From Streptomyces sp. CB02056 (GTDB taxonomy: Bacteria > Actinomycetota > Actinomycetes > Streptomycetales > Streptomycetaceae), in assembly GCF_001905545.1 (NCBI RefSeq), contig NZ_LIPD01000004.1:350610-414609 (forward strand): DNA of 64,000 nt, given 5' to 3'. Position numbers and translations under genes: made by a program. Under the pieces are notes generated by a model that saw only the letters and a program-made list of their open reading frames with translations, was not told where the DNA came from and searched no databases. Positions 1 through 8,393 of this stretch are shown here, piece by piece (positions within the stretch are counted from its first letter, which is position 1; each line of letters starts with the position of its first letter).

Positions 1-306
1 GTACAGCGAGGGCCCGGGGACGTACGCGGTGGCGAGCCAGGGCCGTTCGGTCTCGATGTCCGAGCCGACCACGCGCGCGGTGCAGCCGCCCCGGATCCGG
101 GAGGCGGCGGCGATCTCGCGGGCGAAGCGGGTGCGGAACTCCTGGTCCTCGGCGAGTTCGGCGCGGATCAGCTTGAGGGCGACGCGCTGCCCGCGGCGGT
201 CGGAGCCGAGGTAGACCACGCCCATGCCGCCGGCGCCCAGTCGCCGGTGCAGGCGGTACGGCCCGACGATGCGGGGGTCCTCACGCCTCAGCCGCATCAT
301 CGCCAT
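1..306 (-). CDS. Serine/threonine protein kinase, N-terminal part (cut by window edge)
   Basis: Reading the minus strand from the ATG at 306 gives the first ~102 residues of a Hanks-type Ser/Thr kinase. The glycine loop GAGGMG is at residues 24-29 and the ATP-binding lysine is in VALK at residue 45; the helix-C glutamate follows near residue 63. The catalytic loop and everything C-terminal lie outside the window, so sensor domains and membrane segments cannot be judged. A GGGGAACG ribosome site precedes the ATG. An in-frame ATG two codons later is possible. Such kinases phosphorylate proteins on Ser/Thr; the substrate is unknown. Confidence 0.9.
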   Translation of the reverse strand, partial: MAMMRLRREDPRIVGPYRLHRRLGAGGMGVVYLGSDRRGQRVALKLIRAELAEDQEFRTRFAREIAAASRIRGGCTARVVGSDIETERPWLATAYVPGPSLY

Positions 307-712
307 GTTTCGTTCCCCGTCAGCCGGTGGGTGAGGCCCCGTCGGTTGGGCCATCGTCAGTTCCTGTCTGGCACAGCTTACGGACTGCCCGCTGCGGTGT
401 GCTGATACGCAACACCCGTAGCCACCGTGCGATTGTCGGATCTTGCGCTGACCTGCAGGTCACAGGGCCGTCGGAGGGCCTCTCGGGGTTGCCCCTCAGG
501 GTTCCCCCGGGGGTCGGATGAGCCCGCTGTCCCCCTGCGGTAGTAGGCCTCAAGTCCGATCGTCATCCTCCGGGACGTCCGAGGAACAGTACGACGGCAT
601 GACGCCCGGAGGGGCCCCCGACCAATAGCGTTGTGCTCAGCGGTGGACGGGGAGCTCGTCCCCCGAGGTAAGCCGTCCACCGCGCCAACTCGACCGGATC
701 AGGAGCCAGGAC

Positions 713-913
713 ATGCCACCGCAGCTCACGGGAACCCCCCGCCGCCGTCGGCAGGCCTCCCTCCGGACGGGGTCCGCCGAGCAGCCCACGCGGCACCCCG
801 CCGTGGCGTTGGCCATGGCCCTGCCGTGCGCCGTGCTGCTGGTGCTGCTCTTCGGAGGGTGGGAGCAGATGGCGAACCAGGCCCAGGCCGTCGCCGATCT
901 GATCGCCCGCTGA
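713..913 (+). CDS. Small single-span membrane protein (66 aa), function unknown
   Basis: A short basic, Arg-rich N-terminus is followed by one hydrophobic segment (about residues 29-46, VALAMALPCAVLLVLLFGG) and a short polar tail, so it should be a single-pass membrane peptide. AGGAG sits seven bases before the ATG. A strong hairpin with a pyrimidine-rich tail lies about 150 bases downstream at 1064-1101, which supports a real short transcript. I do not recognise a family. The ribosome site and membrane segment argue that it is coding rather than a chance frame, but confidence is moderate. Confidence 0.6.
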   Translation: MPPQLTGTPRRRRQASLRTGSAEQPTRHPAVALAMALPCAVLLVLLFGGWEQMANQAQAVADLIAR

Positions 914-1063
914 GCAGGGGAAAGAAGGACACCGGCCCCGAGGCCGGTCGAAGACGGGCACCGAACCCCTGGGGACGGGGAGCGGTGCCGCCGGGGAGGC
1001 CGCGGCCGCGATGACACGCGGACGGGCGTGGGCGGTGCGCAGAGCGCCCCGGAAGGCGGAGAC

Positions 1064-1101
1064 GCCGCGTACGGACGTCGGTGAGGGCGTCCGTACGCGG
1101 C
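1064..1101 (+). terminator. Rho-independent terminator downstream of the 66-aa gene
   Basis: A 14-bp perfect stem (1064-1077 with 1088-1101) carries a 10-base loop and is followed by CTCTTCTCTTTTCCC. It faces the tRNA terminator at 1171-1208, as expected between convergent transcripts. Confidence 0.75.
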
Positions 1102-1170
1102 TCTTCTCTTTTCCCGGCGCTTCCCCGCCGGAGGCCCGGCGCCCGGAACCACCCGAACGGGACGACAAAA

Positions 1171-1208
1171 GGCCGGGGCCGCGACCCTTACGGATCGCGG
1201 CCCCGGCC
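1171..1208 (-). terminator. Terminator of the tRNA Gly-Cys-Val operon
   Basis: On the minus strand, just after the last tRNA-Val, a 14-bp GC-rich stem (1195-1208 with 1171-1184, GGCCGGGGCCGCGA type) is followed by TTTTGTC. This is a classical intrinsic terminator ending the six-tRNA transcript. Confidence 0.85.
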
Positions 1209-1215
1209 GTTACTG

Positions 1216-1287
<72 letters not shown>

Positions 1288-1328
1288 CTGATGTGGCGGT
1301 CCTGCAGCAAGCCCCGAGGGGCCTGACG

Positions 1329-1400
<72 letters not shown>

Positions 1401-1444
1401 CTGGTGCGGCGGTGTTGCAGCAGACCCCGGAAGGCCCGTTACTG

Positions 1445-1516
<72 letters not shown>

Positions 1517-1557
1517 CTGATGTGGCGGTCCCGCAGCAAGCCCCGAGGGGCCTGACG

Positions 1558-1629
<72 letters not shown>

Positions 1630-1663
1630 GGGGAGGCCTCCCGGAAGAACCGGGAGGACCTCT

Positions 1664-1737
1664 TGGAGGTGGAGACGGGATTTGAACCCGTGTACACGGC
1701 TTTGCAGGCCGTTGCCTCGCCTCTCGGCCACTCCACC
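1664..1737 (-). tRNA. tRNA-Cys (GCA)
   Basis: The minus strand reads GGTGGAG from 1737 and ends CTCCACC-T-CCA at 1664. Anticodon loop CTGCAAA gives GCA (Cys). CCA is encoded here, unlike in the flanking Val and Gly tRNAs. It is the second tRNA of the operon. Confidence 0.95.
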
Positions 1738-1777
1738 AGGCAACACATGAAGAACGATCTTACACTGTTCTCCATCG

Positions 1778-1850
1778 AGCGGACGACGAGATTCGAACTC
1801 GCGACCCTCACCTTGGCAAGGTGATGCTCTACCAACTGAGCCACGTCCGC
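1778..1850 (-). tRNA. tRNA-Gly (GCC)
   Basis: Acceptor GCGGACG pairs with CGTCCGC; anticodon loop TTGCCAA gives GCC (Gly). Discriminator T, CCA not encoded. It is the first tRNA of the six-tRNA operon and lies about 60 bases after the candidate promoter. Confidence 0.95.
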
Positions 1851-1907
1851 CTGTCTCCCGGGGGGCTTCACCGCTTTTCTTCGGCTGCGCTCCCTGGCGA
1901 CGTGTTG

Positions 1908-1936
1908 AACTCTAGCGGATTCCCGGGCCAGCTAAA
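1908..1936 (-). promoter_or_regulatory. Candidate promoter of the tRNA operon
   Basis: The minus strand shows TTTAGC (1936-1931), a 17-base spacer and TAGAGT (1913-1908). TAGAGT is a good housekeeping-sigma -10 for streptomycetes; the -35 is weaker. Position fits transcription starting about 50 bases before tRNA-Gly. Confidence 0.5.
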
Positions 1937-2171
1937 AATCCGTTCCCGCAGCATGCCGAGGGGATGGCCGGCGAGTGCCGTCCCGTCAGCCCTCCCGGCC
2001 GACCACCGGCCACCACCTGCGCCGCTCCCGGACGATCATCCGCAGGCCACCCGGCGCACACCCGCACGACGCACGCGACTGCTCGTACGCGGGGGCGCGA
2101 GCCGGGCCGGGCCCACGCCCCCCGACCTACACTTCAGGCACCGCCCCCCAGCACCACCGCGCAGGAGAACC

Positions 2172-3257
2172 GTGTCCGGCCACCCCGCCCCCCGCACCCC
2201 GCTCGCCCGCTTCGGCGGCCGCCTCGCCACCGGACTGCGCGACGTCACCTCGGACCCGGCCGCCCTGGACTCCGCCGGCTACTGGGCCGTCGCCTACGAC
2301 TTCGAGGGCCGCCTCACCTGCGCCCGCTTCGACGAGGTCCGCCCCGCCCCCGCCCCGCCCTCCGGCGCCGGCTGGCGCGGACCAGAGGCCGGCGGCTGGC
2401 ACAGCTCCCTCGACCGCGCCGCCTACACCGCGGGCGTCCGCCGCATCCGCGAGCACATAGCCGCCGGCGAGGTCTACCAGGCCAACCTCTGCCGGGTGCT
2501 CTCCGCGCCACTGCCCGACCCGGACCGCAGCGACGTCGACGCCCTCACCGGCCTCCTCGCCCACGGCAACCCCGCCCCCTACGCCGGCACCGTCCGCCTG
2601 CCCGACCACGGCGTCGAGATCGCCACCGCCTCGCCCGAGCTCTACCTGCGCCGCACCGGCCGCACCATCTCCTCCGGCCCGATCAAGGGCACCGGCCGCA
2701 CCGAGGACGACCTCCTCGACAAGGATCACGCCGAGAACGTGATGATCGTCGACCTGGTCCGCAACGACCTCGGCCGGGTCTGCGGGACCGGCACCGTCAC
2801 CGTCCCCGACCTCTGCGCCGTCGAGAAGCACCCCGGCCTGGTCCACCTCGTCTCCACCGTCGAGGGCACCCTGCGCGAGGGCGCCGGCTGGCCCGAACTC
2901 CTCGCCGCCACCTTCCCGCCCGGCTCCGTCACCGGCGCCCCCAAGTCCAGCGCCCTGCGGATCATCGACGCCCTGGAGACCGCCCCCCGCGGCCCGTACT
3001 GCGGCGCCGTCGGCTGGGTCGACGCCGACCGCGGCGAGGCCGAACTCGCCGTCGGCATCCGCACCTTCTGGATCGACCGGACGGACCCCGCCGCACCCGT
3101 CCTGCGCTTCGGCACCGGCGCCGGCATCACCTGGGGCTCCGACCCCGAACGCGAATGGGCCGAAACCGAACTGAAGGCCGCCCGCCTGGTCGCGATAGCG
3201 TCGGGCGGCGAACCCGGTGGCGAGTCCGGCAGCGGATCCGACCCGACCGGGGCCTGA
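2172..3257 (+). CDS. pabB: Aminodeoxychorismate synthase component I (PabB-like chorismate-binding enzyme)
   Basis: The 361-aa protein belongs to the chorismate-binding family. The motif PIKGT (around residue 176) has the lysine typical of aminodeoxychorismate synthase; anthranilate synthases have PIAGT at this place. The conserved ending GAGITWGSDPEREWAETELKA is intact, as is the SPELYLRR region. The reaction aminates chorismate for 4-aminobenzoate and folate; the glutaminase subunit is not nearby, so ammonia or a distant PabA must supply nitrogen. I chose GTG at 2172 because AGGAG precedes it and the protein fold begins just after; the frame is open much further upstream through the tRNA-Gly promoter region. 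pabC follows by 27 bases. Confidence 0.88.
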   Translation: MSGHPAPRTPLARFGGRLATGLRDVTSDPAALDSAGYWAVAYDFEGRLTCARFDEVRPAPAPPSGAGWRGPEAGGWHSSLDRAAYTAGVRRIREHIAAGEVYQANLCRVLSAPLPDPDRSDVDALTGLLAHGNPAPYAGTVRLPDHGVEIATASPELYLRRTGRTISSGPIKGTGRTEDDLLDKDHAENVMIVDLVRNDLGRVCGTGTVTVPDLCAVEKHPGLVHLVSTVEGTLREGAGWPELLAATFPPGSVTGAPKSSALRIIDALETAPRGPYCGAVGWVDADRGEAELAVGIRTFWIDRTDPAAPVLRFGTGAGITWGSDPEREWAETELKAARLVAIASGGEPGGESGSGSDPTGA

Positions 3258-3284
3258 GCCCCCACCGCCTAGGAGCAGCACCCG

Positions 3285-4115
3285 ATGCGCAACCGCACCA
3301 CGAGCTGGGTCAACGGGGCCCTCGTCGACTCCGCCGACGCGACCGTCTCGGTCCTCGACCACGGCCTCACCACCGGCGACGGCGTCTTCGAGACCCTGAA
3401 GACGGTCGACGGCCGGGCCTTCGCGGTCACCCGCCACCTCGACCGGCTCACCCGCTCCGCCCGCGGCCTCGGCCTGGCCGACCCCGACCACGACCTGGTC
3501 CGCGAGGCCTGCGCCCAGGTCCTCGCCGCCAACCCCGCACCGCTCGGCCGGCTGCGCATCACCTACACCGGCGGCAACGGCCCGCTCAGCTCCGAGCGCG
3601 GCACCACCGGCCCCACCCTGGTCGTCGCCCTCAGCGCGATCGGCCACCGCCCCGACGAGACCGCCGTCGCCGTCGTCCCCTGGCGCCGCAACGAGCACAG
3701 CGCCGTCGCCGGCCTCAAGACCACCTCGTACGCCGAGAACGTCGTCGCCCTGGCCGCCGCCCACCGCGCCGGCGCCTCCGAGGCCCTGTTCGCCAACACC
3801 GCCGGCCTGCTCTGCGAGGGCACCGGCTCCAACGTCTTCGTGGTCCTCGGCGGCCGCCTGCTCACCCCCGCCCTCGCCTCCGGCTGCCTGGCCGGCATCA
3901 CCCGGCGGCTCGTCATCGACTGGTGCGGCGCCGAGGAGGCCGACCTCCCGCTCACCGCCCTCCAGGACGCCGAGGAGGTCTTCCTGACCTCCACCACCCG
4001 CGACGTCCAGGCCGTCACCCGGGTCGACGACCGCGAACTGCCCGGCATCGGCCCCGTCACCGCCAAGGCCATGGCCGTCTTCGCCGAGCGCAGCGGCGAC
4101 GACCTCGACCCGTGA
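3285..4115 (+). CDS. pabC: Aminodeoxychorismate lyase / class IV aminotransferase (PabC-like)
   Basis: This 276-aa PLP enzyme of fold-type IV would cleave aminodeoxychorismate to 4-aminobenzoate and pyruvate. The N-terminal VNGALVDSADATVSVLDHGL pattern and the PLP-lysine region AGLKTTSYAENV (about residue 145) are typical of the family. AGGAG lies before the ATG. It directly follows pabB, and that pairing makes the lyase role more likely than branched-chain or D-amino acid transamination, which the family also includes. Confidence 0.87.
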   Translation: MRNRTTSWVNGALVDSADATVSVLDHGLTTGDGVFETLKTVDGRAFAVTRHLDRLTRSARGLGLADPDHDLVREACAQVLAANPAPLGRLRITYTGGNGPLSSERGTTGPTLVVALSAIGHRPDETAVAVVPWRRNEHSAVAGLKTTSYAENVVALAAAHRAGASEALFANTAGLLCEGTGSNVFVVLGGRLLTPALASGCLAGITRRLVIDWCGAEEADLPLTALQDAEEVFLTSTTRDVQAVTRVDDRELPGIGPVTAKAMAVFAERSGDDLDP

Positions 4116-4179
4116 TCCCCGGCCGGGGAGCAGGCCGACCGCGTGGATAACCTCCCCCGCAACGGGAAGGGACCACCAC

Positions 4180-5028
4180 ATGACCACCACGCTGCGCCCC
4201 GAGGGCCCGGAGACACCCACCGCGGCCGGCGGCCGCACCAGACGCTGGCTGATCCTCTCCAACGGCCGCCCGGTCGGCGCGGTGCGCACCACCGCCGACC
4301 CGCAGGGCGGTCAACTCTTCGGGAGAATATCCGAGTTGGAAGTCACCGAGGGCCGCGGCCGGGGCCGCGGCACCTTCGGCGGGCTGGCCGCCGAGGAGGT
4401 GCTGCGCACCTGGGGCTGCACCCGGGTCGACGTCGCCGTCCCGGAGTCGGCCGCGGCGGCCCGGGGGCTCGCCGCGACCCTCGGCTACACCGAGCGGGCC
4501 CTGGCCATGTCCAAGCCGCTGGTCGACGTCCCCGAGCTGCCCGTCGGGCTGAGCGCGCGTCCCTTCGACGACCCGGCCGAACTCCGGGCCTGGTACGAGG
4601 AGTCCGCGGACGACTACGTCCGCATGATGGTCGGTTCCGGCCTCACCGAGGAACAGGCCCGCGCCCGCATGGCCGCCGGGCCGCAGAGCCCGCCCACGCC
4701 GGACCCGGAGGCCCCCGGCATGGTCGTGCGCCGCCTGTACGGCGCCGACGGCGGGGAGGGCCCGTACGGCCTGCTCTGGCTGCAGCCGCGCCTGCGCGAC
4801 CAGCCGGACGGCGAACCGCTCGCCTGGGTGATGAAGGTCGAGGTGTCCCCGGCCCATCAGGGCCAGGGACACGGACGCACGCTGATGCTGCTCGCCGAAC
4901 GCGAGTGCCTGGCCGCCGGGGTGCGGCACCTCGGCCTCAACGTCTTCGCCGGCAACGAGGTCGCCATCCGGCTCTACACCGCGCTCGGCTACCGGGTCAC
5001 CGAGCGCGTCTACGGCAAGCAGCTGTGA
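4180..5028 (+). CDS. Tandem GNAT N-acetyltransferase
   Basis: The 282-aa protein contains two GNAT modules. The first has an acetyl-CoA loop GRGRGRGTFGG (about residues 64-74). The second has VEVSPAHQGQGHGRTLM (about residues 224-240) followed by the usual NEVAIRLYTALGY motif. Tandem GNAT proteins include mycothiol synthase, but this one lacks features that would let me assign a substrate. A GGAAGGG ribosome site precedes the ATG. It may be cotranscribed with pabC, 64 bases upstream, and ends only 12 bases from a convergent DsbA-like gene. Confidence 0.8.
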   Translation: MTTTLRPEGPETPTAAGGRTRRWLILSNGRPVGAVRTTADPQGGQLFGRISELEVTEGRGRGRGTFGGLAAEEVLRTWGCTRVDVAVPESAAAARGLAATLGYTERALAMSKPLVDVPELPVGLSARPFDDPAELRAWYEESADDYVRMMVGSGLTEEQARARMAAGPQSPPTPDPEAPGMVVRRLYGADGGEGPYGLLWLQPRLRDQPDGEPLAWVMKVEVSPAHQGQGHGRTLMLLAERECLAAGVRHLGLNVFAGNEVAIRLYTALGYRVTERVYGKQL

Positions 5029-5040
5029 CCGGGCGTGCGG

Positions 5041-5541
5041 TCAGGAGGACTTCGCCGCCTCGAGGACGGCCACGATCCGCTCGCGCAGCCCGTCCTGGCT
5101 CTGCCCGCCGTCGAGGCGCTTCCCGCCGATCACGTACGTCGGCGTGCCCGTGACCCCGATCGCCTTGCCCTCGGCCTGGTCGGCGTCGACGGTCAGCATG
5201 TGCCGGCCGTCGACCAGCGCGGTGTCGACCTCCTCGACGTCGGCCCCGACCTCCCGGGCCATCTCCAGCAGCACCTGCTGCCCGCGCGCGTCCAGCTCCG
5301 CGGTGCGGGCCAGCAGGGCCTCCACGAAGGGCCAGCCCAGCCCCTGCGCGAACGCCTCCTCGGCCGCCTCCGCGGCGGCGTAGGCGTGCTTGTGCTTCTC
5401 CAGCGGGAAGTGCCGCACCTCCAGCGGCAGCGCGTCGCCGTACTGCGCGCGCAGCGCCCGTACGTCGTCCAGCGCGGTGTGGCAGTCCGGGCACTGGAGG
5501 TCGCACCAGAACTCGAGGCGGGGGAGGGAACCATCGATCAT
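5041..5541 (-). CDS. DsbA-family thioredoxin-fold oxidoreductase
   Basis: The 166-aa protein starts almost at once with the strand and active site FWCDLQCPDC (about residues 11-20), giving a CPDC redox pair. The cis-proline region GVTGTPTYVIGG is near residue 130. No signal peptide is visible, so it should act in the cytoplasm, like FrnE-type DsbA proteins rather than secreted DsbA. The start ATG is preceded on the minus strand by GAGGGAATG. The substrate is unknown. Confidence 0.85.
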   Translation of the reverse strand: MIDGSLPRLEFWCDLQCPDCHTALDDVRALRAQYGDALPLEVRHFPLEKHKHAYAAAEAAEEAFAQGLGWPFVEALLARTAELDARGQQVLLEMAREVGADVEEVDTALVDGRHMLTVDADQAEGKAIGVTGTPTYVIGGKRLDGGQSQDGLRERIVAVLEAAKSS

Positions 5542-5651
5542 TCCCTCAGTGTTCCACTAGTGGGCGCCCGCTCCGGCCGGAGGTGCGCCCGAGGGCGGAC
5601 CGAGAGGAAGGCACCGATGACCAGGACGACCGGACACGAAGGAGCGGTTTC

Positions 5652-6116
5652 GTGCTGAGCGCGGCGATCAGCTTCATCCTCACGGCGGGCGGAGTGGCCT
5701 TCGCGGGGCTGCGGGCCTACCGGCGGCGCTTCCTGTCGGCGACCCGCTGGTTCGCGGTGGCGCTGCTGCCCGCCGGGCTCTACCTCACCGGCCTGTTCCC
5801 GCTGGCGAGCACGGTCGCCCGGGAGTTCGCGGACTGGGCGACCAGGCTGGTCTTCGACCCACGGGTCTGGACCGGCATCGCCCTGCTCGGCGTCTCCGCG
5901 GTCCTGCTGGTCACCACCCGCTGGGTGGGCCGCCGGGGCGGTACGGCGGTGGAGAGCACCCCGGAGCGCCCGGCCGCGGCCGGCCCGGCGCCCGAGCGCC
6001 CGGCGGTGGCGGCGCCGGCCCCCAAGGCCGCGAAGAAGCCGGCCGCGGGCAAGCGGGAGGACGGCCTCGGCGACTTCGCCGACATCGAGGAGATCCTCCG
6101 CAAGCGCGGGATCTGA
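5652..6116 (+). CDS. Small membrane protein with conserved acidic C-terminal tail
   Basis: From the GTG at 5652 the protein has 154 aa, three hydrophobic segments (about residues 2-18, 30-48 and 72-92), an Ala/Pro linker and a charged end DFADIEEILRKRGI. AAGGAG lies eight bases before this GTG, which decides the start; the frame is open from 5583, but that extension is highly charged and hides the N-terminal membrane segment. The family is hypothetical in actinomycetes and I cannot give a role. Confidence 0.75.
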   Translation: MLSAAISFILTAGGVAFAGLRAYRRRFLSATRWFAVALLPAGLYLTGLFPLASTVAREFADWATRLVFDPRVWTGIALLGVSAVLLVTTRWVGRRGGTAVESTPERPAAAGPAPERPAVAAPAPKAAKKPAAGKREDGLGDFADIEEILRKRGI

Positions 6117-6157
6117 GCGGGACGGGTGGATCCGGCGGACCGGGCGGACCCGGGCGG

Positions 6158-6727
6158 TCAGGCGGAGGGAACGGCCTCCGCCGACCGCTGCCGCGCCCGG
6201 TAGGCGGCGACGTGCAGCCGGTTGCCGCAGGTACGGCTGTCGCAGTAGCGCCGCGAACGGTTCCGGGAGAGGTCCACGAAGACCCGCGCGCAGTCCGGCG
6301 CCTCGCAGCGGCGCAGTCGCTCCCGCTCGCCCGCCATGAGGATGAAGGCCAGCGCCATGCCCAGCTCGGCCGCCAGGTGGTCGCCGAGCGCGGCGTGCGG
6401 CGCGAAGTAGTGGATGTGCCAGTCGTGGCCGTCGTGGTTGGTCAGCCGGGGCGTCGTCCCGGCGGCCGCGACCATCGAGTTGACCAGCTCGGCGGCCTCC
6501 GCGGTGGACTCCGTCGCGAACACCTCGCGCAGCCGGGTGCGCAGCTCGTGCACCCGCCGCAGGTCGTCCTCGGTCAGCGAGTCGATCTCGCTGATCTCCT
6601 GGCGGACCACGAAGGCGTCCAGTGCGGCGACGTCCGGCAGCCGCTCGGCGCCGCACACCTCGGGCGCGGTGTTGAGCAGCTCCACGAGGAGGCTCAGCGC
6701 GCACTCGGTGTCATGGGTGATCAGCAC
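6158..6727 (-). CDS. CGNR zinc-finger (ABATE-domain) putative regulator
   Basis: The 189-aa protein has an N-terminal stress-type ABATE domain and a C-terminal zinc ribbon: CEAPDCARVF, then YCDSRTCGNR near the end, containing the name-giving CGNR motif. Proteins of this type are thought to bind nucleic acid as transcription regulators. AGGAG precedes the GTG at 6727 by eight bases. A longer frame upstream is Arg/Pro-rich and unlikely. Target genes are unknown. Confidence 0.85.
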   Translation of the reverse strand: MLITHDTECALSLLVELLNTAPEVCGAERLPDVAALDAFVVRQEISEIDSLTEDDLRRVHELRTRLREVFATESTAEAAELVNSMVAAAGTTPRLTNHDGHDWHIHYFAPHAALGDHLAAELGMALAFILMAGERERLRRCEAPDCARVFVDLSRNRSRRYCDSRTCGNRLHVAAYRARQRSAEAVPSA

Positions 6728-6921
6728 GTTGGGGGCTCCTCGCGCAGGGGGACTCCGATACCCCGCGTCCGCGGTTACCCCAGACCATACCGGGCCTCGT
6801 ACCGGTAGGGCGGTGCCTTCCTTCGAAGATGTGTGCGCAGTCCGGCAAGGCGTCCGAAACCGGACACCGCCCGGGCCGGACGGTCCCCGGGGCACTGTCC
6901 GTAGGGCCGCCGGAAGACGTC

Positions 6922-6979
6922 GGCGCCCGGCACCGAGGCCGGCCACCCGTGAGGATGACCGGCCTCGGTGCCGGGCGCC
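6922..6979 (-). terminator. Strong hairpin between ssgB and the CGNR gene, probable ssgB terminator
   Basis: A perfect 21-bp inverted repeat (6922-6942 with 6959-6979) has a 16-base loop. It lies 165 bases past the ssgB stop on the minus strand. No T tract follows, as is common in streptomycetes. Confidence 0.6.
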
Positions 6980-7144
6980 TGCGGTGCTGGGGCCCGCTCC
7001 GGGGAGAGCGGGACCGCCTCACCGGCCCCGAGACCGCGTCGTGCGCGGCTGAGTCCGCTGCCGTGCCCCCGAGTAGGACGGCTGCGATGGCGGCAGGCGG
7101 TATTGCCCCGCCGACAGCGGGGCGTGACCGCCCTCCGGACGGGG

Positions 7145-7558
7145 TCAGCTTTCGGCGAGGATGTGGGACAGCTCCCGGTCGAGGTCGAAGTGACGGTGTT
7201 CGGTGCCGGGGGGCACCGCGGCGTCCGTCCGCTTGAGGAACGACTCAAGCGCTCGGGCCGGGGCCTCCAGCAGGGCTTCTCCTTCCGGAGAGCTCAGTGC
7301 GATGCAGACCACCCCTTGCCCGTGACTGCGGGACGGCCACACCCGGACGTCGCCGGTACCGGTGGGTCGGTGCAGCCCCTCCGCGAGGAGATCTCGGGCG
7401 AACACCCACTCCACGGTCTCGTCGGCGCCCGTGTGGAACGTGGCGTGCACGGCGTAGGGGTCGGCGGTGTCATAGCGCAGGCCCGCGGGGACGGGCAGTG
7501 AGGACTCGCTGGACACGATGAGGCGCAGGTGCAGCTCGCAGCTGACCGTGGTGTTCAT
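7145..7558 (-). CDS. ssgB: Sporulation-specific cell division protein SsgB
   Basis: The 137-aa SsgA-like protein is close to invariant in streptomycetes: the head MNTTVSCELHLRLI, the middle VWPSRSHGQGVVCIALSSP and the tail ELSHILAES are all present. SsgB recruits FtsZ to future septa in sporulating aerial hyphae. The ATG at 7558 matches the usual N-terminus; an ATG three codons upstream (7567) is possible and lies closer to the GAAAGG ribosome site. It is transcribed alone. In S. coelicolor ssgB depends on sigma-H, and a matching site lies upstream at 7671-7697. Confidence 0.95.
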   Translation of the reverse strand: MNTTVSCELHLRLIVSSESSLPVPAGLRYDTADPYAVHATFHTGADETVEWVFARDLLAEGLHRPTGTGDVRVWPSRSHGQGVVCIALSSPEGEALLEAPARALESFLKRTDAAVPPGTEHRHFDLDRELSHILAES

Positions 7559-7670
7559 AAGCGCCATGGCCTTTCGCTCAGTGTGCGCTCGGGGAATCGC
7601 ACGTCGGCGAACGGACCATCCCACCCCCAAGACCGATGTAAACCCCTCTGTCCCGATTCGGGCGCGAGTC

Positions 7671-7697
7671 GTACCCCTTACGGCGCATTGCGGAATC
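7671..7697 (-). promoter_or_regulatory. Candidate sigma-H/B-type promoter of ssgB
   Basis: On the minus strand GATT (7697-7694) is followed after 17 bases by GGGTAC (7676-7671). This resembles the GNNT-N14-16-GGGTA consensus of streptomycete SigB-like factors. A second GGGTAA lies at 7727-7722. Assignment rests on the known sigma-H control of ssgB; the spacing is one base long. Confidence 0.4.
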
Positions 7698-7739
7698 GCC
7701 CCGCAGCGGCCGGGCCGGGCATTACCCGGGCGCTACTTG

Positions 7740-8090
7740 GTTAGTTTCCTGGCATGACTGTGCGAAACGACAAGAGGCGCGGGAACACGGGAACGGGTGA
7801 AGCGGCTGTGGCGGTTGACGCAGTCGTCGACGGCGGACGGGCGACTGGTTGACGGGCCCCGGCCGGCGTCCGCCGCACCCGGTCCGGCGGCTGGTGATCT
7901 TCCTGGGTGCGGGGGCCCGACCGACCGGGCCCGGCCCCGCACCGGATCCGCCGCGAGGTCACGGAGGCCGCCCGGCGGGCCGTGACCCGCGGGTGCGCCG
8001 CCGCGAACCGGGGCGGCCGGACGGGAGCCCAGGGGGCGACCGGGAGCGGGGTCGCGGGCGGGGAGGGTGGTCGGAGCACCCTCCGGGATG
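7740..8090. other. Non-coding stretch between ssgB and tRNA-Val
   Basis: No frame here has a ribosome site and a plausible protein; the open frames are Arg/Pro/Gly-rich shadows that run into the tRNA. A TAATGT -10-like hexamer at 8094-8099 may serve the tRNA. Confidence 0.5.
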
Positions 8091-8112
8091 CGGTAATGTT
8101 TTCTCTGCACCC

Positions 8113-8184
8113 GGGCGATTAGCTCAGCGGGAGAGCACTTCGTTCACACCGAAGGGGTCACTGGTTCGATCCCAGTATCGCCCA
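8113..8184 (+). tRNA. tRNA-Val (CAC), first copy
   Basis: Acceptor GGGCGAT pairs with ATCGCCC, discriminator A, CCA not encoded. Anticodon loop TTCACAC gives CAC (Val, reads GUG). It is identical to the copy at 8394. Confidence 0.95.
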
Positions 8185-8201
8185 CCGGAATGCACAGTGA
8201 T

Positions 8202-8238
8202 ACGTGAGGCCCAGCCGATTATCGGCTGGGCCTCACGT
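8202..8238 (+). terminator. Terminator after first tRNA-Val (CAC)
   Basis: An 18-bp near-perfect palindrome (8202-8219 with 8221-8238) starts 17 bases after the tRNA. It is very stable, though the T run is short (GTGTATTT). Confidence 0.8.
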
Positions 8239-8348
8239 GTATTTCCGGAATCCGCCCGAAGAGCCGTCGGTAATCGCCTGAGGCACAGTCATCTTCCGCG
8301 TGGGGCGCGAGTTCTGCGGAGGTGTCGGCAGTACCCGGAACGGGCGAG

Positions 8349-8379
8349 TTGTACGACCGGCCCCGAATGGTGCTACAGT
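8349..8379 (+). promoter_or_regulatory. Candidate promoter of second tRNA-Val (CAC)
   Basis: TTGTAC (8349-8354) and TACAGT (8374-8379) are separated by 19 bases. The -10 ends 14 bases before the mature tRNA. The spacing is slightly long, so this is tentative. Confidence 0.45.
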
Positions 8380-8393
8380 TCTTCTCGTTGCCC

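Noticed and set aside
450..461. GACCTGCAGGTC palindrome upstream of the kinase
   Set aside because: A 12-bp palindrome in an intergenic region, but found once only and without promoter context, so I do not claim an operator.
1821..2171. N-terminal extension of PabB across the tRNA region
   Set aside because: The added residues resemble no PabB head and overlap tRNA-Gly and its promoter. GTG at 2172 has a good ribosome site.
2127..4292. 721-residue minus-strand frame opposite pabB and pabC
   Set aside because: Gly/Val/Ala-rich shadow of two well-supported genes.
6829..7236. Plus-strand frame between the CGNR gene and ssgB
   Set aside because: It runs through the large terminator hairpin and antisense to the end of ssgB. 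No ribosome site.
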